DNA of 64,000 nt from positions 40,869 through 104,868 of the forward strand of contig SVPG01000002.1 of NCBI GenBank assembly GCA_015065975.1. Reading direction: 5' to 3'. The DNA is from Oscillospiraceae bacterium. Lineage in GTDB: Bacteria > Bacillota > Clostridia > Oscillospirales > Acutalibacteraceae. Below are positions 49,492-57,839 of the stretch, one piece after another (positions within the stretch are counted from its first letter, which is position 1; every line of letters begins with the position of its first letter). The notes under the pieces are model-generated. The model was not told the DNA's origin and ran no database searches. It was given only the letters and a program-made list of their open reading frames with translations. The position numbers were made by a program, and so were the translations under genes.

Positions 49492-50319
49492 GTGACAAAC
49501 CCAAATCATCAAAAAGATTTAAACGTAACAAATAATCCTTTTTCAACAATCCGCAATGTTTCTGATGTAGACTTTATGGACGGGCACGCTTTCGAATACT
49601 TTTGCGCCGACATCTTAACGAGAAACGGATTTAATAACGTTAGTGTTACTAAAGGTTCTGGCGATCAAGGTGTAGATGTTCTTGCTTCAAAAAATGAAAT
49701 TAGATACGCTGTACAATGCAAAAATTATGCAAAGCCATTAAGCAACACCCCTATTCAAGAAGTTTATGCTGGAAAAACATATTATAATTGCCATGTTGGT
49801 GTTGTAATGACAAACTCAACATTCACATCAGGTGCAATTGAATTAGCAAATTCAACAGGTGTGCTTATATGGGACAGAAAAGAACTTCAAAAAATGATTG
49901 AAAACGCAAACAATGTACAACCAATAAAAGTAGTTGTAAAAAGAAAAAATCAAAAGTCCCAATATGCTGCATCTTTGAAGCATACTATCAAAAACAGCAA
50001 CTCTAAAAGCAGTAAAGCAGAATCATCAAATAACACCCCCAAAAACCGTTTGAGAAAAAATATGAAAATTTCAGCAATTGTTTGCTTTGTATTAGCATTG
50101 TTGTACATTTGGACTGCAATCATAGTTGAGTCATTCACAATAGCTTTTACTGTGTTTTTTTCTATATTAGGAATAATGTTTATCATACTTGCATTAAGTC
50201 CAAAAGATAACATTTTTTTATTCGGTCGAAAAGACGGCTTAAAAAAGAAATATTTTGTTTTAATAATGGTTTGTTTAGCTTTTATTACTTTAACAATTAT
50301 CCAAAAATCATTGCAATAA
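49492..50319 (+). CDS. Mrr-type restriction endonuclease-fold protein with membrane helices
   Basis: 275 residues from GTG, with GAGGTG ten bases upstream. The N-terminal Mrr_cat domain (about 28-140) contains GSGDQGVDVLA (catalytic D62) and YAVQCKNYA (Q75 and K77), a complete D-QxK site. A Lys/Ser/Asn-rich linker follows, then three membrane helices (about 192-212, 215-236 and 254-272). Membrane-anchored Mrr proteins are known in defence contexts. Codon use is strongly A/T-ending, unlike the neighbours, so it was probably acquired by transfer. No methylase or partner gene lies nearby apart from the Cys-rich orphan. Confidence 0.85.
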   Translation: MTNPNHQKDLNVTNNPFSTIRNVSDVDFMDGHAFEYFCADILTRNGFNNVSVTKGSGDQGVDVLASKNEIRYAVQCKNYAKPLSNTPIQEVYAGKTYYNCHVGVVMTNSTFTSGAIELANSTGVLIWDRKELQKMIENANNVQPIKVVVKRKNQKSQYAASLKHTIKNSNSKSSKAESSNNTPKNRLRKNMKISAIVCFVLALLYIWTAIIVESFTIAFTVFFSILGIMFIILALSPKDNIFLFGRKDGLKKKYFVLIMVCLAFITLTIIQKSLQ

Positions 50320-50391
50320 CCTCTACGAAAATTCAATTGTTCAACTAATACACACCGACATTTCATTCTCACATATATTGTTAGATTCACA

Positions 50392-50448
50392 AAAGCAAGC
50401 ACCACTGTGCTTGCTTATCGGTTTCAAGCCCTATTACTCCATTGAAAC
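50392..50448 (+). repeat. Duplicated intergenic module, copy B
   Basis: Matches copy A (49337-49379) over 43 bases with one mismatch. Its TTGAAA (50442-50447) forms the -35 of the next promoter, with -10 TATATT at 50465-50470 at 17-base spacing. The hairpin half would end the nuclease transcript, so the module is a terminator-promoter unit. Confidence 0.85.
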
Positions 50449-50500
50449 ATTCATTAAATTATGATATATTGAATTCAGCAAAAGAAAGGAACGTGATTGC

Positions 50501-50854
50501 ATGAAACATACATTCAAATTCAAATTATTCGGAAGCAACGTTCATATGTTCAGCGAAGAAGAAATGGGGATTGTCGTTGAAAAAGAATCTCATGTTGTAT
50601 GCGTATACGCAACTGACGAAAAACACCAAAACATTCTTTGTGCAATCCCTCTATGTCACCCTAAATTTCTCAGCGGTGCAGAGTATACTGTCGATTTTTG
50701 TGATAATGGACAAGCTAAAGTCTGTGTCGCCGATATACAAATCATTATTGATTTCAGTAAGAAGAAATGTGCAAACAACAAATCAATAAAATGTTACGGT
50801 TCAGACTGCTGGGGAGACGATGTCCAAATCGAATGGAATGAGGCAAATTGCTGA
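50501..50854 (+). CDS. Cys-rich orphan protein in A+T-rich islet
   Basis: 117 residues, nine of them Cys, with no signal peptide or membrane helix. Beta-rich N-terminal half (KFKLFGSNVHMFSEEEMGI), Cys residues spread through the middle, and a CYGSDCWGDD segment near the end. I do not recognise the family. AAAGGAACG stands before ATG, and it has its own promoter from the duplicated module. Codon use is A/T-rich like the nuclease gene, so both appear to be from the same source. Confidence 0.6.
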   Translation: MKHTFKFKLFGSNVHMFSEEEMGIVVEKESHVVCVYATDEKHQNILCAIPLCHPKFLSGAEYTVDFCDNGQAKVCVADIQIIIDFSKKKCANNKSIKCYGSDCWGDDVQIEWNEANC

Positions 50855-50888
50855 TCGATCCTGTTTTGACCAATCTTTTACTCTTAAG

Positions 50889-50910
50889 CAAGCTCCGCTT
50901 TCGCGGAGCT
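50889..50910 (+). repeat. 22-bp terminator core, right copy
   Basis: Repeats the tRNA-Leu terminator core at the other end of the islet, with one base changed; followed by CTTTTCTT, so it can also act as terminator for the orphan gene. Confidence 0.8.
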
Positions 50911-51004
50911 CTTTTCTTATGTGACCTTTCTTCTGCAATCAGCATAAAATGTAGCAAACTTATAAAAACACCTGTAATTTGCAAAGAAAGGATTGGTCTT
51001 GCTT

Positions 51005-52066
51005 ATGTCACAGCAATTTGCAGACTTTTTTCTCGGCGGCAACTCTCCGAGCGGTTTCTATTCCCTCTTCAAGGACGTTTATAATGTCGAAGACGGATGG
51101 CGCGTATTCGTAATTAAAGGCGGTCCCGGAACGGGCAAATCAACGCTTATGAAAAAGATAGCAGCCGAAGCTGCAGAGCGCGGATATCTTACGGAACGCG
51201 GTTTCTGTTCATCAGACCCCCAGTCGCTCGATGCTGTTATCGTTCCACAAATCAGGACTGCGATTTTCGACGGTACTGCGCCTCACGTAATCGAGCCCGA
51301 ATTGCCCGGAGCCTGCGAAATTATCGTAAATCTCGGCGTGGCTTTTGACAACAAAAAGCTTTTCAGCTGTGCAGCTGAGCTCGCAGAAGTCTCCGACGCC
51401 TGTTCCTCCTGCCACAGGAATGCAGTAAGATTCCTTCGCTGTGCAGATTCTTTTACAGCAAACACTTCACTTATTGCATCCAAAGCTGTCAGCACGGAAA
51501 AGATAAAACGCCGTGCGCAAAAGCTTTGCAGTACCTACGCAGGTCCAAAAAGCGGCAAAGAACGCACAAGACTCCTGTCCGCGGTCACTATGGAAGGTGT
51601 AAAGCTGTTCTCCAATACGCTTGATAATACGTGTGATACTCTAATTTCAATAGATGACAAGTACGGCGCACCGTCCGACATGCTTCTTTCATCTGTCAGA
51701 GATATTCTTATCAGCATCGGGTGTGAGTTCATATGCTGCAGATGTTCACAGTCAAAACGCATAGAACATATTATTCTCCCCAACGAAAGAGTAGGTTTCA
51801 CCGTCTGCAACACATTCCATCAAGCTCATTCAGATGCACGCATAACTCACTGCGAGCGATTTCTTGACCCTTCGGTAATATCTGAAAATTCAAAAAAATT
51901 CTCATATAACAGGCGTGCTGCAGCTCACTTCTATTCCCTCGCATCGCAGGAAATGCGCCGAGCAAAATCCATTCACGACAGGCTTGAAGAAATTTACTCA
52001 TCTGCCGTTGATTTCTCCATCGTCAATGAAATAAGCGAAACGGTTACCGATGCATTTTTTGCTTAA
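51005..52066 (+). CDS. P-loop ATPase of the PRK06851-like family
   Basis: 353 residues from ATG 51005; a TTG at 50999 is in frame and closer to AAAGGA. Walker A IKGGPGTGKSTLMKKIA lies near residues 36-52, after the phrase FFLGGNSPSGFYSLF. A repeated half-site organisation is likely, though a second P-loop is not seen. Several Cys residues (CSSC, CCRC) occur. The family is found in spore-forming Clostridia and Bacilli and has no assigned role. Codon use is normal for the window, so it lies outside the islet. Strong terminator downstream. Confidence 0.8.
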   Translation: MSQQFADFFLGGNSPSGFYSLFKDVYNVEDGWRVFVIKGGPGTGKSTLMKKIAAEAAERGYLTERGFCSSDPQSLDAVIVPQIRTAIFDGTAPHVIEPELPGACEIIVNLGVAFDNKKLFSCAAELAEVSDACSSCHRNAVRFLRCADSFTANTSLIASKAVSTEKIKRRAQKLCSTYAGPKSGKERTRLLSAVTMEGVKLFSNTLDNTCDTLISIDDKYGAPSDMLLSSVRDILISIGCEFICCRCSQSKRIEHIILPNERVGFTVCNTFHQAHSDARITHCERFLDPSVISENSKKFSYNRRAAAHFYSLASQEMRRAKSIHDRLEEIYSSAVDFSIVNEISETVTDAFFA

Positions 52067-52070
52067 CACG

Positions 52071-52115
52071 AAAGCAACTGACCCGAAAAGCACTTTCCTT
52101 GCGGTCAGTTGCTTT
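52071..52115 (+). terminator. Intrinsic terminator
   Basis: AAAGCAACTGACC pairs with GGTCAGTTGCTTT around a 19-base loop. Confidence 0.85.
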
Positions 52116-52131
52116 AATTATTATAAAGGTC

Positions 52132-52161
52132 TTGACTTCACGCCTCTCATTCTGTTATAAT
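52132..52161 (+). promoter_or_regulatory. tRNA-Thr promoter
   Basis: -35 TTGACT (52132-52137), 18-base spacer, extended -10 TGTTATAAT (52153-52161). Confidence 0.82.
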
Positions 52162-52180
52162 ATTTTAGCGAAATTATCAC

Positions 52181-52255
52181 GCTACTGTGGCTCAATGGCA
52201 GAGCAGTTCACTCGTAATGAACAGGTTGTCGGTTCGATTCCGACCAGTAGCTCCA
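52181..52255 (+). tRNA. tRNA-Thr (CGT)
   Basis: Acceptor GCTACTG pairs with CAGTAGC, discriminator T, CCA encoded. Anticodon loop CTCGTAA gives CGT. Standard D-arm (GCTC-GAGC) and T-arm (TCGG-TTCGATT-CCGA). Confidence 0.96.
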
Positions 52256-52259
52256 GCAA

Positions 52260-52299
52260 AACACCGATTATGATATCAAATCATAGTCGGTGTTTTTTT
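52260..52299 (+). terminator. Terminator of tRNA-Thr
   Basis: ACACCGATTATGAT pairs with ATCATAGTCGGTGT (one wobble) around five bases, followed by TTTTTT. Confidence 0.93.
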
Positions 52300-52323
52300 A
52301 TTTCAATAATTCTTCAATACCTC

Positions 52324-52354
52324 TTGACAAGTAATACTATGCGTGATATAGTAT
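52324..52354 (+). promoter_or_regulatory. padR promoter with palindromic operator
   Basis: -35 TTGACA (52324-52329), 17-base spacer, extended -10 TGATATAGT (52344-52352). ATACTAT (52334-52340) and ATAGTAT (52348-52354) form an inverted repeat over the -10, the expected position for autorepression by PadR. Confidence 0.78.
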
Positions 52355-52374
52355 CATACAAAAGGAGGCATCAT

Positions 52375-52695
52375 ATGGATATTCAGATCAAACGCGGACT
52401 GCTCGATGTATGTGTGCTTGCAGCTATCAAGACAAATGATTCTTACGGTTATCAGATAATAAAGGACGTAAGCCCGTATATAACTATTTCAGAATCGACA
52501 CTTTATCCGATACTGCGGCGGCTTGAGGCATCAAATTACCTGACTGTTTATTCGGTTGAGCATAACGGACGGCTCAGAAAATACTACCATATTACTCAGG
52601 AAGGTCTTGACCGAATCGACGCTTTTTCCGAGGAATGGAAAGAGATAATGTCAATTTATAAGTTTATTACAAGGGAGGAAAACACGAATGAATAA
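52375..52695 (+). CDS. PadR-family transcriptional regulator
   Basis: 106 residues. Winged-helix fold typical of short PadR proteins: QIKRGLLDVCVLAAI, the recognition helix ISESTLYPILRRLEASNYL, and the wing with GRLRKYYHITQEG. ATG 52375 has AAAGGAGG eight bases upstream. First gene of a three-gene operon with DUF1700 and DUF4097 proteins, a common Firmicute arrangement. The operator over its promoter suggests it represses the operon until a membrane or envelope stress signal arrives; the signal is inferred only. Confidence 0.93.
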   Translation: MDIQIKRGLLDVCVLAAIKTNDSYGYQIIKDVSPYITISESTLYPILRRLEASNYLTVYSVEHNGRLRKYYHITQEGLDRIDAFSEEWKEIMSIYKFITREENTNE

Positions 52696-53293
52696 ACAGG
52701 AATTTCTTGCTGTAATTAAAAACGAGATTGCAGTTCTTCCGCAGGAGGATATAGAACGCTCTCTTGATTATTACGGCGAAATGGTCGATGAACGAATCGA
52801 GGACGGAATGCCTGAGGAACAGGCTGTTGCGGAAATGGGAACTATCGACGAGATAGTGTCACAGATTCTTGAAGATATTCCTATGCAAACGCTTGTAAAA
52901 ACAAAAGTAAAGAATCCATCTCGCTCGCTTCGAGTCTGGGAGATAGTTCTTCTTGTTCTCGGATCACCGCTGTGGCTTTCGCTTATCATCGCCGCTTTTG
53001 CGGTTGTTCTCTCGGTTTATATCACTGTCTGGGCTGTTGTTGTCACTCTCTATGCTGCTGTACTTTCCGTGGCTTTGGGCGGCGTTGCCGGTGTCTTGGG
53101 CAGCATCGTTCTGCTTTTCACCCACGGCCTGACAAGCTGCCTGATGTTCCTGGGCGCAGGACTTATCTGCAGCGCTGTTGCGATACCTTTTTTCATTGGT
53201 GTGAATTATATTGCCAAAGGTGTTGTTCATATTACAAAACTTATCTTCAGAGGTATTAAGCGCTGCCTCATCAGAAAGGGGAACCGAAAATGA
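52688..53293 (+). CDS. DUF1700 (HAAS-type) membrane protein
   Basis: 201 residues. N-terminal helical domain (1-65) with LPQEDIERSLDYYGEMVDERIEDG, the HAAS-like domain that partners PadR regulators. A linker precedes two to three long hydrophobic helices (about 82-175). A basic C-terminus (KRCLIRKGNRK) faces the cytoplasm. It overlaps padR by 8 bases and the next start by 4 (ATGA), so translation is coupled. Likely signals membrane state to the regulator. Confidence 0.88.
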   Translation: MNKQEFLAVIKNEIAVLPQEDIERSLDYYGEMVDERIEDGMPEEQAVAEMGTIDEIVSQILEDIPMQTLVKTKVKNPSRSLRVWEIVLLVLGSPLWLSLIIAAFAVVLSVYITVWAVVVTLYAAVLSVALGGVAGVLGSIVLLFTHGLTSCLMFLGAGLICSAVAIPFFIGVNYIAKGVVHITKLIFRGIKRCLIRKGNRK

Positions 53294-54252
53294 AAAAAGC
53301 TGTAAAAACTTCTCTTATAGTTGCCGCTATACTTTTTGTTGCCGGTATCGCAATCCTTGCTCTCTCATACGGGCTCACAGGCTGTGATCTCTCAAAGCTC
53401 AACACCAAAAACTACATCACCACCACATTCGAAATAACCGAGACTTTTAACAGTATAGATGTAGACACTTCCGGCGCAAATATAGTTCTTGCCGTATCCG
53501 AGGACGGTCAGTGCAAGGTCGTATGTCACGACAGCGACGATATCGAATACAGCGCAAAGGTTGTAAACGACACTCTCACTGTTTCACATAAAGTCATCAA
53601 TTTCGAGCTTATCTCTTTCGATGTTTTTGTGAATGAGGAAATTGCAGTAACAGTTTATCTTCCCGAAAACATATATAATAAAGTTTCACTTAACGCAAGC
53701 AGCGGCAGCATCAAAATCCCGTCGGATTTTGGCTTTATGTATGCCGATTTGCGCTGTTCAAGCGGCTCGATCAGTTGCAGCGCTGTAATATCAGACACTC
53801 TCACTGCAAAAACTTCCAGCGGCAGCACCACAATCAATAATTTCAACGGCGACGAAATTCAGGTTTCGTCATCAAGCGGAAGCATCAATCTCAACAACGT
53901 AAGCTATGATACTATGACCATTACGGCATCAAGCGGAAGTGTCAATTTTGATAACTGCGAGGGAAATGATATAAATGTGGAAACTTCAAGCGGCAGCATC
54001 AGTCTCAGAAACGTAATTTCCGATGTAATGACCATTACGGCTTCAAGCGGAAGTGTCAGCTTTGATCGCTGTGACGGTAACGATATAAATGTGGAAACCT
54101 CAAGCGGCAGTGTAAAGGGAACACTTCTCACCTCCAAGAAATTTGTCACAGATACAAGCAGCGGAAGCGTTCACGTACCTTCAGATGACGCAGCAGACGG
54201 AACCTGCAATATCACCACTTCCAGCGGAAGCATAAAAATAAATATTGCATAA
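53290..54252 (+). CDS. DUF4097-type beta-repeat protein, membrane-anchored
   Basis: 320 residues. One N-terminal membrane helix (about 8-30), then a right-handed beta-helix-like adhesin domain (about 50-320). It is built from turns marked by SSGS (about ten copies). Copies around residues 209-290 share a 38-residue unit containing NDINVETSSGS, and the DNA shows an exact-looking 114-base direct duplication (starts 53914 and 54028). Third gene of the PadR operon and the effector or sensor facing outside. Internal duplication suggests recent repeat growth. Confidence 0.88.
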   Translation: MKKAVKTSLIVAAILFVAGIAILALSYGLTGCDLSKLNTKNYITTTFEITETFNSIDVDTSGANIVLAVSEDGQCKVVCHDSDDIEYSAKVVNDTLTVSHKVINFELISFDVFVNEEIAVTVYLPENIYNKVSLNASSGSIKIPSDFGFMYADLRCSSGSISCSAVISDTLTAKTSSGSTTINNFNGDEIQVSSSSGSINLNNVSYDTMTITASSGSVNFDNCEGNDINVETSSGSISLRNVISDVMTITASSGSVSFDRCDGNDINVETSSGSVKGTLLTSKKFVTDTSSGSVHVPSDDAADGTCNITTSSGSIKINIA

Positions 54253-54253
54253 C

Positions 54254-54285
54254 AAAAAGGCACCGATTAAAATCGGTGCCTTTTA
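54254..54285. terminator. Bidirectional intrinsic terminator
   Basis: AAAAGGCACCGAT pairs with ATCGGTGCCTTTT around TAAA. Ends both the PadR operon and lysA. Confidence 0.95.
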
Positions 54286-54288
54286 ACA

Positions 54289-55587
54289 TTACATATCACA
54301 TTTTACAAGATCTTCAAGTATTTCTCTTCTTACACCAACCCACACATTTTCCTTTGATACCATAATGATCGCGGGACGGCAGAGTCGGTTATAGTTTGAT
54401 GCCATGGAGTAATTGTATGCACCCGTTGTCAGAACAGCTATAATATCGCCCGGCTGAGGCTGAGGAAGCATTACATTTTCCTGTATAAGTGCACCCGATT
54501 CACAGCATCTGCCTGCAACCGTGCACTTATAATCAGCCTTCTCCCCCGCTCTGTTGGCGAGCATTACGGTATAATCCGCATCATAAAGCGCATAGCGCGG
54601 GTTATCGGACATTCCGCCGTCGATAAGAACGTAATTGCTGCAGCCTTCGGCAGACTTTACGCAGCCGACGGTATAAAGCGTCAGACCTGCATCGGCGACA
54701 ATACTTCTTCCCGGCTCGAGCAAAATCGAAGGAACGGTAAGATCAAGCTCAGCACATACATTGTTTATATGTTCAGCGAGCTTTCTGAGATTTTCCTCAA
54801 CATCAATATAAGGATCGGTATCGACATAACGAACACCGAATCCGCCGCCGAGGTCAAGCACCTTTGTTTCAAAACCGCAGGCATTTCTGACATCACGGAT
54901 AAACTCAAACATCATATCTGCCGCATCGCAGAAGGGAACAAAATCAAATATCTGAGAACCGATATGGCAGTGGAATCCCATAAGCTCGATTCCCTCTTCG
55001 CGGTAAGCAGCCTGTGCGAAAGCAAGTCCTTCCGTGATGGGAACGCCGAACTGGCAGTCGAGCTGACCCGTGTTTACGGCCTCGAATGTATGAGGATCGA
55101 TACCCGGTGTGATGCGAAGAAGAGCCTTCTGCTCGATTCCGCGTTCTCTTGCACAGCGGGCAACACATTCAAGCTCATACATATTGTCGATAACAAAATA
55201 ACCGACGTTATTGTCCATCGCAAAATTTATGTCGGCAAGAGTCTTGTTGCTGCCGTGGAAATACATTCTCTGAGCAGGGAATCCCGCACGGAGAGCTGTA
55301 TAAATCTCACCGCAGGAAACGACATCAACACTCATTCCCTCTTCATTTACTATCTTGTAAATGCCTGTAAAGGAGAGCGCCTTGCTGGCATACGAGGGGC
55401 TTGAACCTTCGGGGAAACACTCAGCCATAGTTCTTGTGTACTTACGGCAGTTTTCACGAAGCTTATCCTCGTCCATTACATAAAGAGCTGTACCGTATTC
55501 ATTTGCGAGCTCGACGGTATCGTGACCCGAAACGGTCAGATGACCGAGCTCGTTTACAGAAAGATTGTCGTAAAGTAAATTATTCAT
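54289..55587 (-). CDS. lysA: Diaminopimelate decarboxylase
   Basis: PLP enzyme that makes lysine from meso-diaminopimelate. 432 residues. Lys in SYASKALSF binds PLP; HCHIGSQIFD, VLDLGGGFGVRY and the substrate loop EPGRSIVADAG are in order, and the active-site Cys is in GRCCESGALI. The start codon overlaps the dapA stop by one base (TAATG), so translation is coupled. Under the lysine riboswitch upstream of dapA. Confidence 0.96.
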   Translation of the reverse strand: MNNLLYDNLSVNELGHLTVSGHDTVELANEYGTALYVMDEDKLRENCRKYTRTMAECFPEGSSPSYASKALSFTGIYKIVNEEGMSVDVVSCGEIYTALRAGFPAQRMYFHGSNKTLADINFAMDNNVGYFVIDNMYELECVARCARERGIEQKALLRITPGIDPHTFEAVNTGQLDCQFGVPITEGLAFAQAAYREEGIELMGFHCHIGSQIFDFVPFCDAADMMFEFIRDVRNACGFETKVLDLGGGFGVRYVDTDPYIDVEENLRKLAEHINNVCAELDLTVPSILLEPGRSIVADAGLTLYTVGCVKSAEGCSNYVLIDGGMSDNPRYALYDADYTVMLANRAGEKADYKCTVAGRCCESGALIQENVMLPQPQPGDIIAVLTTGAYNYSMASNYNRLCRPAIIMVSKENVWVGVRREILEDLVKCDM

Positions 55588-56474
55588 TATACATCAATTC
55601 CTAAATTTCTCATTTCAGCAATAAGCTTGTTATAGTTTGCATCTTCCATAGTGGTAAGCGGCAGACGCAGGTAGTTCTCGCAATAACCCATGGCAGCCAT
55701 CGCAGCCTTTACGGGAATGGGATTGACCTCGGAGAACAGTGCGTTGATAAGGTTGAGGTACTTACACTGAAGAGCAGCACTTCCCGCTACATCGCCCTCA
55801 AAGAACTTTGTGCAGATCTCGCGTGTCTGACGGGGAATAACGTTGGAAAGAACGGAGATACAGCCGACACCGCCCATAGACATTATGGGAACGATCTGGT
55901 CGTCATTTCCCGAATAGATCGCAAGTCTGTCCCCTACTCTTGCAACGGTCTCAACGATCTTTCCCATATTGCCGTTTGCTTCCTTGATACCAACGATATT
56001 CTCGTGGTCAGCCAGCTTCTCGTAGGTTGCAGGCTCGATATTGACGCCTGTACGGGACGGAACATTGTAAAGGATTATCGGAAGATCACTGCAGTCTGCA
56101 ATGGTCGAGAATGTCTTTACAAGACCGTTCTGTGTAGCCTTGTTGTAGTAAGGAGTGACGACGAGAGCTGCATCGGCACCTGCCTCACAGGCGCTCTTTG
56201 TAAGCTCGATCGCATAAGCGGTCTCGTTGCTTCCTGTTCCCGCAATGATGGGAACTCTTCCGTCAGCCTGACGAACGGAGAACTCGATGACTTCCTTATG
56301 CTCCTTATCGGTAAGGGTCGAGGACTCACCTGTTGTTCCGCAGATAACGAGAGCGTCTATTCCCTCGTCGATCTGCCAGTCGATGAGTCTTGCGAGCTTA
56401 TCGTAATCAACGCCTGTAGCGGTGGTCGGCGTAATAAGAGCGGTTGCGATACCCTTGAAAATGGTCTTCTTCAT
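55587..56474 (-). CDS. dapA: 4-hydroxy-tetrahydrodipicolinate synthase
   Basis: First committed step of the DAP/lysine branch, joining pyruvate and aspartate semialdehyde. 295 residues. CGTTGESSTLTD (near 46), YYNKATQNGLVKTF, and the Tyr/Arg of LYNVPSRTGVNI with Schiff-base Lys in VGIKEANG are in order. AAAGGATG stands before ATG. Its leader carries a lysine riboswitch and terminator, so the operon is repressed by lysine. Genes for the steps between dapA and lysA are not in the window. Confidence 0.96.
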   Translation of the reverse strand: MKKTIFKGIATALITPTTATGVDYDKLARLIDWQIDEGIDALVICGTTGESSTLTDKEHKEVIEFSVRQADGRVPIIAGTGSNETAYAIELTKSACEAGADAALVVTPYYNKATQNGLVKTFSTIADCSDLPIILYNVPSRTGVNIEPATYEKLADHENIVGIKEANGNMGKIVETVARVGDRLAIYSGNDDQIVPIMSMGGVGCISVLSNVIPRQTREICTKFFEGDVAGSAALQCKYLNLINALFSEVNPIPVKAAMAAMGYCENYLRLPLTTMEDANYNKLIAEMRNLGIDV

Positions 56475-56493
56475 AACTTACATCCTTTCAATA

Positions 56494-56531
56494 CAAAAAT
56501 AAAAGCAGACAGCCATAAATCGGCTATCTGC
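56494..56531 (-). terminator. Terminator of the lysine riboswitch
   Basis: On the - strand GCAGATAGCC pairs with GGCTGTCTGC around ATTTAT or so (one wobble), followed by TTTTATTTTT. Expected to form when lysine is bound. Confidence 0.85.
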
Positions 56532-56576
56532 GTAAATACTCCGTTAAACCGCCCGAGGCGGATAAAAAGGAATTCA

Positions 56577-56762
56577 TACAGCATAGCCCTCCGCAATTTT
56601 CACTTGCGACAGTCGGCAAGATCTTATTCCCGCCGCCCAAAACGATACATTCGCAGACGATACCGTTTTTCGGCGCCATATACCTTTCAGCCGACCAAGC
56701 CCTGCGAGGCTCAAACGGACGACCTAATGATTACACAGCGCGCCTCTATCTGTTTGAACATA
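56577..56762 (-). ncRNA. Lysine riboswitch aptamer (L box)
   Basis: On the - strand the leader of dapA contains the L-box blocks AGATAGAGGCGC near its 5' end, GGCTGAAAGG, GCGCCGAAAAAC, and GGAGGGCTATGCTG at the 3' end, in the usual order over about 185 bases. A terminator and the dapA start follow. The downstream genes, dapA and lysA, match the known regulon of this class. Confidence 0.92.
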
Positions 56763-56790
56763 TGATATTCGATAAGAATCGATTTGTCAA
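56762..56790 (-). promoter_or_regulatory. Promoter for the riboswitch-dapA-lysA transcript
   Basis: -35 TTGACA (56785-56790), 17-base spacer, -10 TATCAT (56762-56767) on the - strand. Confidence 0.8.
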
Positions 56791-56807
56791 TACCTTTTTT
56801 GATTATT

Positions 56808-57662
56808 TTAATTTGTGTCACCCTTATTGTAATAAACCGTCTCACCCTCGCCTACCGAATGGGTGAGCCATACATTACCTCCGATAACACAATTGTCGCC
56901 GATACGCGTATTGCCGCCGAGTATCGTGGCTCCCGCATAAATAACGACATGGTTGCCGATATCGGGATGTCTCTTGATCCCTTTGACGGGATTGCCGTTT
57001 TCGTCGGTCTCAAAGCTCTTTGCTCCGAGCGTCACGCCCTGATAAAGCTTGACATGTCTGCCGATGGTACAGGTCTCGCCTATTACAACACCGGTTCCGT
57101 GGTCGATAAAGAAATACTCACCGATAGTTGCACCCGGGTGAATGTCGATACCCGTGATTTTATGCGCGTATTCGGTCATCATTCTCGGCAGAAGCGGAAC
57201 CCTCAGCTCATAAAGCTTATGGGCAAGTCTGAAAATGCTTATCGCCTCAAACGCGGGATAAGCCAGCATTATCTCTTCCTCCGACCTTGCCGCAGGGTCT
57301 CCGTCATAAGCTGCTTTTATATCGGTCTCAAGAACATTTGTTATATCAACAATACTTCCGATAAACTGTGCTGTAAGCCCGTCAGCATCGCCCTCTCCGC
57401 GCAGAACGTCCTCAATCATTTCGTTGAGAAGCACTGCCGCCTGCTGGAGATTGCTGCTGATGGTCATTTTCATACGTTTCGGATCGTTCAGATCGGAACC
57501 GAAGATTTTCGGATACATCGCGCTTCTGATAAGGGTCAGAAAACGCACGATCTGCTCCTTGAGACCCGGACGGCTTACCGCCTCGGGACGGGCAATATTT
57601 ATCTGTGAAAGCTCCTGCGAAGCCTGTGCTATAACACTGCTGATATCTTCTGTGTATGCCAA
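56808..57662 (-). CDS. cysE: Serine O-acetyltransferase (EpsC-type)
   Basis: Makes O-acetylserine for cysteine. 284 residues: a helical N-terminal domain (about 1-165) longer than in E. coli CysE, then left-handed beta-helix hexapeptide repeats with [39 protein letters not shown] and [21 protein letters not shown]. Catalytic Asp/His are in the IDHGTG loop region. The C-terminal tail ends YYNKGDTN. A single-gene unit; the leader between promoter and start is short (about 20 bases), so no T-box or cysteine riboswitch is present. Confidence 0.94.
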   Translation of the reverse strand: MAYTEDISSVIAQASQELSQINIARPEAVSRPGLKEQIVRFLTLIRSAMYPKIFGSDLNDPKRMKMTISSNLQQAAVLLNEMIEDVLRGEGDADGLTAQFIGSIVDITNVLETDIKAAYDGDPAARSEEEIMLAYPAFEAISIFRLAHKLYELRVPLLPRMMTEYAHKITGIDIHPGATIGEYFFIDHGTGVVIGETCTIGRHVKLYQGVTLGAKSFETDENGNPVKGIKRHPDIGNHVVIYAGATILGGNTRIGDNCVIGGNVWLTHSVGEGETVYYNKGDTN

Positions 57663-57691
57663 AGGTGATCCCCCCTATGATTCATTATATG

Positions 57692-57720
57692 ATTATAACA
57701 GACTCCGATGTGATTATCAA
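57692..57720 (-). promoter_or_regulatory. Promoter for cysE
   Basis: -35 TTGATA (57715-57720), 17-base spacer, extended -10 TGTTATAAT (57692-57700) on the - strand. Confidence 0.78.
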
Positions 57721-57767
57721 TCTAATTTATTATCACTTTTTGCCCTGTTGTTTTCACAATTTATCAA

Positions 57768-57796
57768 TTGACTTTTTTGTGTAATTTTTATATAGT
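57768..57796 (+). promoter_or_regulatory. Promoter for the AbrB-like operon
   Basis: -35 TTGACT (57768-57773), 17-base spacer, -10 TATAGT (57791-57796). Confidence 0.75.
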
Positions 57797-57839
57797 ATAA
57801 GGTAGTATTTTTATATACTGATTCAATGAGGAGGTGTCG

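Noticed and set aside
49131..50930. A full integrative element at tRNA-Leu
   Set aside because: There is no integrase, and the duplicated sequence is the terminator, not the tRNA 3' end.
57663..57691. T-box or riboswitch before cysE
   Set aside because: The mapped promoter leaves a leader of only about 20 bases.
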